Positions 16,465 to 23,994 of a DNA stretch of 40,070 bases are shown in pieces. Made by a program: the position numbers and the translations under genes. The stretch comes from Gemmata sp. GTDB taxonomy: Bacteria > Planctomycetota > Planctomycetia > Gemmatales > Gemmataceae. Position 1 is the stretch's first letter. Each line of letters starts with the position of its first letter. The stretch lies in contig JALHNS010000015.1 of assembly GCA_022843445.1 (NCBI GenBank), positions 1 to 40,070 of the forward strand, given 5' to 3'. Below the pieces are notes generated by a model. That model was not told the DNA's origin. It ran no database searches and saw only the letters and a program-made list of their open reading frames with translations.

Positions 16465-17339
16465 TGCTGCGATACGAGACGAAGGGGAAGGTGCGCGCGA
16501 TGGCGCTGTCGCCGTGCAGCACGCGCGTCGCGTTCGTGGCCGGTCGCGAAGCGCCGGCGAACGTGTGGGAGCCGGCGACTGGGGCCGTATCGAAGTCGCC
16601 GACGAGCGGTGATGTCGTACGGTCGCTCGCGTTCACCCCGTCCGGCGAAGTGCTGACGCTGGGCACCGGGCGAGTGCTTCATCAGTGGCGCTTTGAAGAC
16701 AACGTGCTCGACAGGAACTGGGCGCGCGTTGCGAACGACTGTCGACTTCTGTCGTACTCGCCGGACGGCACGAAGCTCGCGGCACTCACGTTCCCGTGGG
16801 GCGGTCCGGGCGACCGCTACTACCTCACGGTATTCGATGAAGCGAAATCGGACGAGCGCGAGAAAGTGCCGGGCGATTACGGCCCGCCGTTCGCGCTCGC
16901 GTTCTCGCCGACGGCGCGTTGGATCGCGGCCGGCGGGACCGGGAAGATGGTTCGCGTATGGGCGCTCGGCGAGAAACTCAAATCGCGGGGATGGCTGTGT
17001 AGCAGTGCCGTGAACGCACTCGCGTTTTCGCCAGACGAGCAAGCACTCGCGCTCGCGTCCGATACGTGGCTCGCGGTGAACGCCGCCGGCACATGGGAAC
17101 CGCTGGCGGAACTGATCGGCCACGCGGGCGCGGTGAGCGCGACCTGCTTCCTTCCCAACGGCACGCTGCTGAGCGCCGGGGCGGACGGCACCGCGCGCTT
17201 GTGGGACACCGGCACGGCGCGCGAGCTGGCGTGCTTCGATTGGAAACTCGGCGCGCTGTCGCACGCCGCAGTCAGCGCCGACGGCGCGCTTACGGCGGTC
17301 GCGGGCGAGCGCGGAATCGTGGTCTGGGACTTGGAGTAA
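16464..17339 (+). CDS. WD40-like beta-propeller protein, translationally coupled to sulfatase 4
   Basis: The protein is 291 residues; the ATG at 16464 shares its A with the TGA stop of sulfatase 4. It has no signal peptide, so unlike its neighbours it should stay in the cytoplasm. WD40-type repeats are visible throughout: AMALSPCSTRVAFVAG...ANVWEPATG, LAFTPSGEVLTLGTG, LLSYSPDGTKLAAL, ALAFSPTARWIAAGGTGKMVRVW, AVSATCFLPNGTLLSAGADGTARLWDTGT and SADGALTAVAGERGIVVWD. That gives about six or seven blades, enough for one propeller. WD40 propellers are protein-binding platforms with no enzymatic activity of their own. What it does inside a sulfatase operon is unknown; a sensing or scaffold role is a guess. 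The next gene starts 6 bp later. Confidence 0.88.
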   Translation: MLRYETKGKVRAMALSPCSTRVAFVAGREAPANVWEPATGAVSKSPTSGDVVRSLAFTPSGEVLTLGTGRVLHQWRFEDNVLDRNWARVANDCRLLSYSPDGTKLAALTFPWGGPGDRYYLTVFDEAKSDEREKVPGDYGPPFALAFSPTARWIAAGGTGKMVRVWALGEKLKSRGWLCSSAVNALAFSPDEQALALASDTWLAVNAAGTWEPLAELIGHAGAVSATCFLPNGTLLSAGADGTARLWDTGTARELACFDWKLGALSHAAVSADGALTAVAGERGIVVWDLE

Positions 17340-17345
17340 CACCGT

Positions 17346-18797
17346 ATGCGTATCCTCTCTGTGTTCGCGCTCGCCCTGCTCGCACCGGCGGCGCGGGCCA
17401 CGGACAAGCCGAACGTGCTGTTCGTCGCGGTGGACGACCTGAAACCGGCGCTCGCGTGCGCAGGCGATCCGCACGCCAAGACGCCGAACATCGACAAACT
17501 CGCGACCCGCGGCACGGTGTTTACGCGCGCGTACTGCCAGCAGGCCGTGTGCAGCCCGTCGCGCTCGTCGCTGCTCACCGGCCGCCGCCCGGACAGCACC
17601 AAAGTGTACGACCTCGTCACGCACTTCCGCAAAGCGCTGCCGGACGTGGTGACGCTCCCGCAGCACTTCAAGAACAACGGCTATTACGTTCACGGGATGG
17701 GGAAGATTTTCCACGGCGGCTACAACGACGAGCCGTCGTGGAGCGTGCCGTGGGAAGCGCCGAAGGCCCGCGGGTTCGGCCCGGTCGGGCAGAAACTGCT
17801 CGCCGAGTTGAAGGAGAAGGCCAAGGCCGCGGGTGAAGACGTCACCAAAGTGCGCGGGCTGCCGTTTGAAGCGCCGGATGTGCGCGACGACGAACTGAAC
17901 GACGGCTGGACCGCGAACCGCGCGGCGGAGATTCTGAAGGCGCGCAAGGGCGCGAAGGAACCGTTCTTCCTCGCGGTCGGGTTCGCGAAGCCGCACCTGC
18001 CGTTCGTCGCGCCGAAGAAGTATTGGGACCTGTACGACCCCGCGACGCTGCCCGTGCCCGCGTCCAGCGAGCCGCCGAAGGACGCGCCCAAGTTCGCCCC
18101 GCAATTCGGTGGCGAACTGCGCGCGTACCACGAAATCCCGAAGTCCGGGGCGATCCCCAAAGAGACCGCGGCGAAGCTCGTTCACGGCTACTACGCGGCG
18201 GTCAGCTACATGGACGCGCAACTCGGGCGCGTGCTGGAGGCGCTCAAGGCCAACGGCTTCTCCGATAACACCGTCGTGATTCTGTGGGGCGACCACGGGT
18301 GGCACTTGGGCGACCACGGCATCTGGTGCAAGCACACGAACTACGAGCGCGCCACCCGCGCCGCGCTGGTGATGAGCGCGCCCGGTCAGATGGACGCCGG
18401 GAAGAAGTCCGAGGCGCTGGTGGAGTTCGCGGACATCTACCCCACACTTGCCGCGGCGTGCGGGCTGCCCGAACCGAAGGGCGTCGAAGGCCACAGCTTC
18501 CTGCCGCTGCTTTATAGCGCTGCGAAGCCGTGGAAACAAGCCGCCTTCAGCCAGTACCCGCGGGGCGGGAAGGAGACAGGCCCGCTCATGGGCTACGCGG
18601 TGCGCACCGAGCGCTACCGCTACGTGGAGTGGCGCAAGCGCGGCACGACGGACGTTGTGGCGCGCGAACTGTACGACCACAAGACCGACCCGACCGAAGA
18701 CGCGAACGTCGCGGCCGACCCCGCGCACAAAGCGGTGATCGAGCGGCACGCGAAGTTGCTCGCCGGCGGTTGGAAAGAGAACGCTCCCCCGAAGTGA
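17346..18797 (+). CDS. Exported sulfatase 5 (iduronate-2-sulfatase-like)
   Basis: The protein is 483 residues, starting 6 bp after the WD40 gene. The signal peptide is residues 1-18 (ending ARA). Asp30-Asp31 lie in FVAVDDLKPALACAGD; the formylglycine motif is CSPSRSSLLTG with Cys69. It shares YCQQAVC, PDVVTLPQHF, GKIFHGG, VGFAKPHLPF, PKKYWDLYD and SYMDAQLGRVLEAL with sulfatase 3, so the two are paralogues. GDHGWHLGDHGIWCKHTNYE carries late metal ligands in the form usual for the iduronate-2-sulfatase group. No Shine-Dalgarno stronger than GGAG (17333-17336) precedes it. Substrate unknown; the name is by subfamily only. Confidence 0.92.
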   Translation: MRILSVFALALLAPAARATDKPNVLFVAVDDLKPALACAGDPHAKTPNIDKLATRGTVFTRAYCQQAVCSPSRSSLLTGRRPDSTKVYDLVTHFRKALPDVVTLPQHFKNNGYYVHGMGKIFHGGYNDEPSWSVPWEAPKARGFGPVGQKLLAELKEKAKAAGEDVTKVRGLPFEAPDVRDDELNDGWTANRAAEILKARKGAKEPFFLAVGFAKPHLPFVAPKKYWDLYDPATLPVPASSEPPKDAPKFAPQFGGELRAYHEIPKSGAIPKETAAKLVHGYYAAVSYMDAQLGRVLEALKANGFSDNTVVILWGDHGWHLGDHGIWCKHTNYERATRAALVMSAPGQMDAGKKSEALVEFADIYPTLAAACGLPEPKGVEGHSFLPLLYSAAKPWKQAAFSQYPRGGKETGPLMGYAVRTERYRYVEWRKRGTTDVVARELYDHKTDPTEDANVAADPAHKAVIERHAKLLAGGWKENAPPK

Positions 18798-18813
18798 CAC
18801 CGGAGGCCACGCG

Positions 18814-20565
18814 ATGCGGTTCCTCTCCCTCCTCGCGCTGCTGGCGCTCGCGCACGACGCGCGCGCCGCGGAGACGCGCCCGAACGTCATCCTCGTGATG
18901 ACCGACGATCAGGGCTTGGGCGACTTCTCGTTCACCGGCAACCCGGTACTCAAGACGCCGAACTTCGACACGTTCGCGAAGCAGTCCGTGCGGCTCACGG
19001 ACTTCCACGTGTCGCCCATGTGTACGCCCACGCGCGGCCAACTCATGACCGGGCTCGCGGCGCTGCGCAACGGGGCCACGTCCGTGACCGCGGGGCGCAC
19101 GTTCCTGCGCCCCGGGCTGAGCACGCTGCCGGAACTGTTCGCCAAATCCGGCTACAAAACCGGGCTGTTCGGGAAGTGGCACCTCGGCGATCACTACCCG
19201 CACCGGCCCATCGACAAGGGCTTCACCGAAAGTGTGTACCACCTCGGCTGGGGCCAACTGCACAGCACGCCGGAGTTCGACTTCCCGCTCGTGGACGGGC
19301 GCTACTTCCACAACGGCGCGGAGAAGCGGTACAAGGGCCACTGCACCGACTTCTGGTTCGACAGCGCGACCGCGTGGATGAAAGAGCAGAGCGCGAAGGG
19401 CGAACCGTTCCTGTGCTACATCCCCACGAACGCGCCGCACGCCCCGCACATCGAACTCGACGAATTCGTGAAGCCGTATCAGGGCAAGGGTCCGGCCGCG
19501 TTCTTCGGGATGATCGCGCACCTCGACAAGCGCTTCGGCGACCTGATGAAGTTCCTCGACGCGGAGAAACTCACCGAGAACACGGTCGTCGTCTTCATGA
19601 CCGACAACGGCGGCACCGCGGGCGTGGCGACTCACAACGCGGGCCTACGAGCGGGCAAAACCACCTACTACGACGGCGGACACCGCGTCCCGTGTTGGGT
19701 GCGCTGGCCAAACGGCAAACTCGGCGACCCGCGCGACATCGACACGCCGACGCAGAACACCGACCTGCTCCCGACGCTGTGCGACTGGTGCGCGGTCCCG
19801 CACCCGAAGCGCGCCGCGGCGGATGGGCAGTACGCCGGAACGAGCCTCGCTGCGCTGTTCCAAGGAAAGGGCAAGGAACTCGATGACCGCAAGTTCGTGG
19901 TGCAATACGGGCAGGTGCCGAAGAAGCACGAGGCGTGCGTGGTGTGGGGCAAGTGGCGGCTCGTGAAGGGCACGGAGTTGTACGACGTGCGCGCCGATCG
20001 CGCGCAGAAGGAGAACGTCGCGGAGAAGCACCCGAACGTGGTGAGCGAGATGCGCGCGTATTACGACGGCTGGTGGGCCGGCATCGAGAAGGGGCTGAGC
20101 GAGTTCGTGCCGGTCAGCATCGGGTCGAAGCAGCAACCGGTTGTGGAGTTGAACAGCGGCGATTGGGAGAACATCTACGCGGACAACAGCGGCTTCGTGC
20201 GCGAAGCGGTCGGTGGCCCGACCGGCGGCACGTGGCACGTGTTCGTCGAAGCCGCGGGCGAGTACGAGTTCGTCCTGCGCCGCTGGCCGGAGCAAACGAA
20301 GGCGGCGCTGGGCGACAAGTACGAGCCGAGTGAGAAATCGCCGCCGAACAAGAAGAAGATCGACACGAAGGGCTTCCCGACGATCGCCGCGGGGAACCTC
20401 GAAATCGCGGGCGCGCGCACGAGCGGAGTTGCCAACCCGAAGGCGACTCAGGTGACACTTCCCGCAACACTGCGCGCGGGTACCACGACCATGAAAGCGT
20501 GGTTCACGGACGCCAGCGGTCAAGCCTTGTGCGGCGCGTTCTACGTCACCGTTCGCAAGAAGTGA
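18814..20565 (+). CDS. Exported sulfatase 6 with C-terminal beta-rich extension
   Basis: The protein is 583 residues, with the ATG at 18814 after CGGAGG (18801-18806). The signal peptide is residues 1-19 (ending ARAA). Asp31-Asp32 lie in VMTDDQGLGDFSF; the formylglycine motif is CTPTRGQLMTG with Cys70; FGKWHLGDH and MTDNGG follow. The catalytic domain ends near residue 428. Residues ~430-583 form an extra module that includes NSGDWENIYADNSGFVREA and GGTWHVFVEAAGEYEFVLRRW, a pattern of strand-rich carbohydrate-binding-like folds often attached to planctomycete arylsulfatases. It shares the W-x-(V/I)-x-V-x-x-A-G-x-Y core with the extension of sulfatase 4. The gene is 16 bp after sulfatase 5 and 8 bp before sulfatase 7. 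Confidence 0.92.
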   Translation: MRFLSLLALLALAHDARAAETRPNVILVMTDDQGLGDFSFTGNPVLKTPNFDTFAKQSVRLTDFHVSPMCTPTRGQLMTGLAALRNGATSVTAGRTFLRPGLSTLPELFAKSGYKTGLFGKWHLGDHYPHRPIDKGFTESVYHLGWGQLHSTPEFDFPLVDGRYFHNGAEKRYKGHCTDFWFDSATAWMKEQSAKGEPFLCYIPTNAPHAPHIELDEFVKPYQGKGPAAFFGMIAHLDKRFGDLMKFLDAEKLTENTVVVFMTDNGGTAGVATHNAGLRAGKTTYYDGGHRVPCWVRWPNGKLGDPRDIDTPTQNTDLLPTLCDWCAVPHPKRAAADGQYAGTSLAALFQGKGKELDDRKFVVQYGQVPKKHEACVVWGKWRLVKGTELYDVRADRAQKENVAEKHPNVVSEMRAYYDGWWAGIEKGLSEFVPVSIGSKQQPVVELNSGDWENIYADNSGFVREAVGGPTGGTWHVFVEAAGEYEFVLRRWPEQTKAALGDKYEPSEKSPPNKKKIDTKGFPTIAAGNLEIAGARTSGVANPKATQVTLPATLRAGTTTMKAWFTDASGQALCGAFYVTVRKK

Positions 20566-20573
20566 GGTTCACC

Positions 20574-22103
20574 GTGCGCACTCTCCTCGCATTCGTCGCG
20601 CTCGCCGCGCTCGCGCCGTCGGCGCGGGCCGCGGACCCCAAGAAGCCGCCGAACATTCTGCTCATCTACACCGACGACCAATCGACGCGCACCGTCGACT
20701 GCTACCCCGATGCGTGGCCGTTCGCGCGCACGCCGCAAATCGATCGACTCGCGTCCGGCGGGGTGCAGTTCCGCGGCGCGTACCTCGGCGCGTGGTGCAT
20801 GCCGTCGCGCGCGTCGATCCTCACTGGGCGCTTCCCGCACGGCATCGAAAGTATGCGCATGGCCGGCAAGTACCCCGGCAGCGAGTACGACCCGAAGCAG
20901 TGCCCGTTCTGGCCGGCGCAGTTCCGTGCCGCGGGCTACCACACGGCACAAATCGGGAAGTGGCACACCGGCACCGACGCCGGCTTCGGCCGCGACTGGG
21001 ACTATCAGATCGTGTGGAACCGGCCGAAGCTGCCGGAGAACGCGGGCGCGTACTACACCACGCAGGTGCTCGCGTTCAACGGCGTCGAGAAGACGACCGA
21101 GGGCTACCCGGCCGACAACTACACGAAATGGGGCGTCGAGTACATCAAGGGCGCGAACCGCGACAAAGATAAACCGTGGTTTCTGTGGATGTGCTACGGC
21201 AGCATTCACGGCCCGAACACGCCCGCGCCGCGCCACAAAGGGAAGTACAAAGACGCCGCAGTGAAGGAACCGGACACGCTGTTCGGCCCGTGGCCCGGCA
21301 AGCCGGACTACCTGAAGGACACGCTCGCGTGGCGGCGCGATAAAGACGGCATCGTGCGCGCCGGCAGCAACGGAGAGAAAGTCGGCGACGAAGCGGGCGG
21401 GAAGGGCACCACGTTCGCCGATTGGGTGCGCCAGACCAACGAGTGCGCGCTTGCGGTGGATGAGGGCGTCGGCGCGCTCGCGGAGGCCGTGAAGAGCAGT
21501 GGGCAGTTGGAGAACACGCTCATCGTGTTCACGTCGGATCAGGGCTTCGCGATGGGCGAACAGGGGATGCGCATGAAGATCGCGCCCTACGACGCGAACT
21601 ACCGGTCGCCGCTCATCGTCAGCATGCCGGGCACGGTGGCGGTGGGGAAGAAGTGCCCGCAGTCGGTGACCGCGCCGGACCTCGTTGCCACGTTCTTCGC
21701 GCGCGCGGGCGTGAAACCGCCACAGGGCGCGCAGGCGCTGCACGGCCGCGACCTCACGCCACTTCTGAAGAACCCGAACGCCGATTGGCCGCACGCGGCG
21801 CTCTACGAACACACCGGCGAGCACTACGGATCGGACACCGGCAAGTTGTTGAAAGACGACGCGAAGAAGGCCATCTACCAGAAGGTGCCGTGGTACACCG
21901 CGGTGGTGCGGGGTGGGTGGAAGTATGTGCGCTATTTGCAGCCGGGCGTGCCGGAGGAACTGTACGACCTGAACACAGACCGGCACGAGACGCGCAACCT
22001 CGCGGGGAACGCGGATCACGCCGCGAAGCTCGGCGCGCTGCGCGAGGCGCTGGCGGCGGAGCTGGAGCGCACCGGCGCGCCCGCCGAGATGAAGCCGAAG
22101 TGA
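20574..22103 (+). CDS. Exported sulfatase 7
   Basis: The protein is 509 residues from the GTG at 20574, chosen because GAGGT lies just upstream and the signal peptide (RTLLAFVALAALAPSARAA) starts there; a longer in-frame start at 20499 lies inside sulfatase 6. Asp34-Asp35 lie in LIYTDDQSTRTVDCY; the formylglycine motif is CMPSRASILTG with Cys75; IGKWHTG and FTSDQGFAMGEQG follow. The active-site loop lacks the DNGG form of sulfatases 1, 4 and 6 and has SDQG instead, as in the choline-sulfatase/iduronate-like branch. It ends the sulfatase run; the 248-bp gap after it contains a promoter-like sequence but no terminator that I can see. Confidence 0.92.
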   Translation: MRTLLAFVALAALAPSARAADPKKPPNILLIYTDDQSTRTVDCYPDAWPFARTPQIDRLASGGVQFRGAYLGAWCMPSRASILTGRFPHGIESMRMAGKYPGSEYDPKQCPFWPAQFRAAGYHTAQIGKWHTGTDAGFGRDWDYQIVWNRPKLPENAGAYYTTQVLAFNGVEKTTEGYPADNYTKWGVEYIKGANRDKDKPWFLWMCYGSIHGPNTPAPRHKGKYKDAAVKEPDTLFGPWPGKPDYLKDTLAWRRDKDGIVRAGSNGEKVGDEAGGKGTTFADWVRQTNECALAVDEGVGALAEAVKSSGQLENTLIVFTSDQGFAMGEQGMRMKIAPYDANYRSPLIVSMPGTVAVGKKCPQSVTAPDLVATFFARAGVKPPQGAQALHGRDLTPLLKNPNADWPHAALYEHTGEHYGSDTGKLLKDDAKKAIYQKVPWYTAVVRGGWKYVRYLQPGVPEELYDLNTDRHETRNLAGNADHAAKLGALREALAAELERTGAPAEMKPK

Positions 22104-22249
22104 GAGCGCGAGCGGGGCGCGAAAAATTCCGCGGACCGCGAAACTCGCCGCGCGGGGGCGTGTTGGAGTCTCCTGTGGGGGCCGGGCACCGTTTGATTTG
22201 GTGTCGAATGGCGTGCCGGATGAAAGGCGCGTGAGAGCCGAATTGGCGC

Positions 22250-22278
22250 TTGTTGCGCCCGGCGCGCCCGAATACTAT
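22250..22278 (+). promoter_or_regulatory. Candidate promoter for the lysine-rich exported protein
   Basis: TTGTTG (22250-22255), a 17-nt spacer and TACTAT (22273-22278) would start transcription near 22285, giving a leader of about 67 nt before the ATG at 22352. The remainder of the gap 22104-22351 shows no gene or strong hairpin. Confidence 0.35.
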
Positions 22279-22351
22279 CCCCACAGAACCCCAGATCGGT
22301 TGCGGCCCCCTCGCACGGGTCGCCACCTCACCACCCGTTGGAGTTGCTCCG

Positions 22352-22690
22352 ATGCGCAAGTTCCTGCTAGCTCTCGTCGCCATGTTCGCCATGGCCGGCC
22401 TCGTCGTCGCGGTCGAGGTGAGCCTCGTGAAGTTCGACAAGGACAAGAAAGAAGTGACGGTGAAGGAAGGCGACGCGGAGAAGGTCTACAAGGTCACCGA
22501 CAAGACCAAGTTCACCACGACCGACGGCAAGGGCGAGAACGCGAAGGAAGCCGACTACGCCGCGTTCGAGAAGCGCGCCAGCGGCGGCAAGGGCGGCAAG
22601 GTGGGCGGCAAGCTCGACATCAAGGCCGACGGCGACAAGCTGACCGAAGTGACGTGGAAGACGGCCGGCAAGAAGAAGACCGACAAGTAA
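22352..22690 (+). CDS. Small lysine-rich exported protein of unknown function
   Basis: The protein is 112 residues. The ATG at 22352 follows GGAG (22340-22343) and begins a signal peptide (MRKFLLALVAMFAMAGLVVA). The mature ~92 residues are hydrophilic with about 22 lysines, starting VEVSLVKFDKDKKEVTVKEG and ending TWKTAGKKKTDK; the pattern of short alternating strands suggests a small beta-sheet protein. I recognise no named family. It has its own promoter-like sequence and a strong intrinsic terminator directly downstream, so it is probably a single-gene transcript and may be well expressed. The high positive charge after export could suit binding to nucleic acid or anionic surface polymer, but that is only inference. 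Confidence 0.8.
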   Translation: MRKFLLALVAMFAMAGLVVAVEVSLVKFDKDKKEVTVKEGDAEKVYKVTDKTKFTTTDGKGENAKEADYAAFEKRASGGKGGKVGGKLDIKADGDKLTEVTWKTAGKKKTDK

Positions 22691-22712
22691 GCCCGTCCGA
22701 ACGACTCGCACG

Positions 22713-22740
22713 CGCGGCCCGGCCTTTTGGCCGGGCCGCG
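22713..22740 (+). terminator. Intrinsic terminator after the lysine-rich protein gene
   Basis: CGCGGCCCGGCC (22713-22724) pairs perfectly with GGCCGGGCCGCG (22729-22740) around a TTTT loop, 22 nt after the stop, followed by the T-rich TTCATTTT. Confidence 0.85.
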
Positions 22741-22753
22741 TTCATTTTCGCCG

Positions 22754-22783
22754 TTCGCACGCGGCGCGAACGCGCTCTATGCT
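22754..22783 (+). promoter_or_regulatory. Candidate leaderless promoter for the GT87-like gene
   Basis: TTCGCA (22754-22759), an 18-nt spacer and TATGCT (22778-22783) end 5 nt before the ATG at 22789. The intervening CGCGC has no Shine-Dalgarno, so transcription would start at or near the start codon. Confidence 0.4.
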
Positions 22784-22788
22784 CGCGC

Positions 22789-23994
22789 ATGAGCTCTCGC
22801 AACGCACTCACACTCGTCGCGCTTGCCCTCACCGGCGCGCTACTCGCCGGGCAGATCCGGCAGTTGCTCGCGGACCCCACCGTGTGGCCGCCGGACGATT
22901 TTGTCGAGTACTGGGCCGCGGCCAAACTGACACTGAACGGCGAAAACCCGTTCGACCCCGCTCTCTTGCTCCCGCTACAGCAGCACGCCGGTCGCGACAC
23001 CGACGAAGCGATCATGATGTGGAACCCGCCGTGGGCGCTGCCCGCGGTGCTGCCGCTCGGCGTCATCCCGGCGCGCGAGGCGCAACTCCTGTGGTTGCTC
23101 GTTCACCTCGTCACCGTCGGCTACTGCGCCGATCGGTTGTGGCTGATGCTCGGCGGCGCGCGCGAGTCGCGCTGGGCGGGTTGGGCCGTCGGGTTTTTGT
23201 TCATGCCGGCCGTGTTTGTGCTCTCCAGCGGGCAAATCTCCGCGTTCCTGTTGCTCGGCGCGGTGCTGTTCCTCGAATGCGAGCGGCGCAACTGGCAGTA
23301 CCTCGCCGGCGCGGCGACCGTACTCATCGCGATTAAGCCACACCTCGCGTACCTACTGTGGGCCGGGCTTGCCGTTGATGCGGTCGCGCGGGGCCGGTGG
23401 CGCGTACTCGTGGGCGGCGCTCTCACGGGCATCGTGTGCGCGCTGCTGCCGATGCTCTGGAACCCGCAGGTGTGGCACCAGTACGCCGACGCGATGGGCA
23501 ACCGCCCGCCGGCCCAGTGGCTCTCGCCAACTCTCGGCACCGTGCTGCGCCTCGCCTTCGGCTTCGAGCACTTCCGGTTGCAGTTCGTGTCGGTCGCGCT
23601 CGGCGCGGTGTGGTTCACGTGGTATCGCCGCGCACATCGCGCGAACTGGAACTGGACCGAGCAGTTGCCGATCGTGCTCGCGGTTGCGTTCCTGACCGCG
23701 CCTTACGGCGCGTGGCCGTTCGACATGGTGCTGCTGCTCCCCGCGGTGGTGCAACTACTGCTGTCGGCACTGGCGGACCTCGGTACCAAGCCCGGTTGGG
23801 CACCCGGCGCGCCGCGGTTCACGCTCGCGGGCCTCGCGGCCGTCAACCTCGCGATGCTGAAGTTGAACCTGTTCCAGCTCGGTTCGTTCTGGTTCCTGTG
23901 GGTGTCCCCGGCCGTGGTGGTGCTGTACGCTCTCCACATGCGCTACGAACACGCTCGCGCCGCCGTCCCCGCGCCCCCGGCGGTGCCCGCATGA
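22789..23994 (+). CDS. Polytopic membrane glycosyltransferase, GT87-like
   Basis: The protein is 401 residues and very hydrophobic, with roughly nine to eleven membrane segments. The first loop contains DDFVEYWAAAKLTLNGENPFDP, with the acidic residues and the Y-x-x-A-K-L/NPYD-like string seen in GT-C polyprenyl-phosphate mannosyltransferases of the DUF2029/GT87 group. WNPPWALPAVLPLG and AIKPHLAYLLW are further family-like segments. Such enzymes transfer a sugar from a polyprenyl-phosphate donor on the outer face of the membrane. The donor and acceptor here are unknown. There is no Shine-Dalgarno before the ATG at 22789. Its stop overlaps the next start by 4 bp (ATGA), so the two membrane proteins are translationally coupled and probably act together. 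Confidence 0.8.
   Translation: MSSRNALTLVALALTGALLAGQIRQLLADPTVWPPDDFVEYWAAAKLTLNGENPFDPALLLPLQQHAGRDTDEAIMMWNPPWALPAVLPLGVIPAREAQLLWLLVHLVTVGYCADRLWLMLGGARESRWAGWAVGFLFMPAVFVLSSGQISAFLLLGAVLFLECERRNWQYLAGAATVLIAIKPHLAYLLWAGLAVDAVARGRWRVLVGGALTGIVCALLPMLWNPQVWHQYADAMGNRPPAQWLSPTLGTVLRLAFGFEHFRLQFVSVALGAVWFTWYRRAHRANWNWTEQLPIVLAVAFLTAPYGAWPFDMVLLLPAVVQLLLSALADLGTKPGWAPGAPRFTLAGLAAVNLAMLKLNLFQLGSFWFLWVSPAVVVLYALHMRYEHARAAVPAPPAVPA

Noticed and set aside
16323-18890. 855-codon open frame on the minus strand opposite the WD40 and sulfatase 5 genes
   Set aside because: Arg/Ala-rich low-complexity translation with no motif; an antisense shadow expected in GC-rich DNA over two well-supported genes.
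22198-22788. N-terminal extension of the GT87-like protein
   Set aside because: Reads through the lysine-rich protein gene and its terminator in another frame; hydrophobic part begins at the ATG at 22789.
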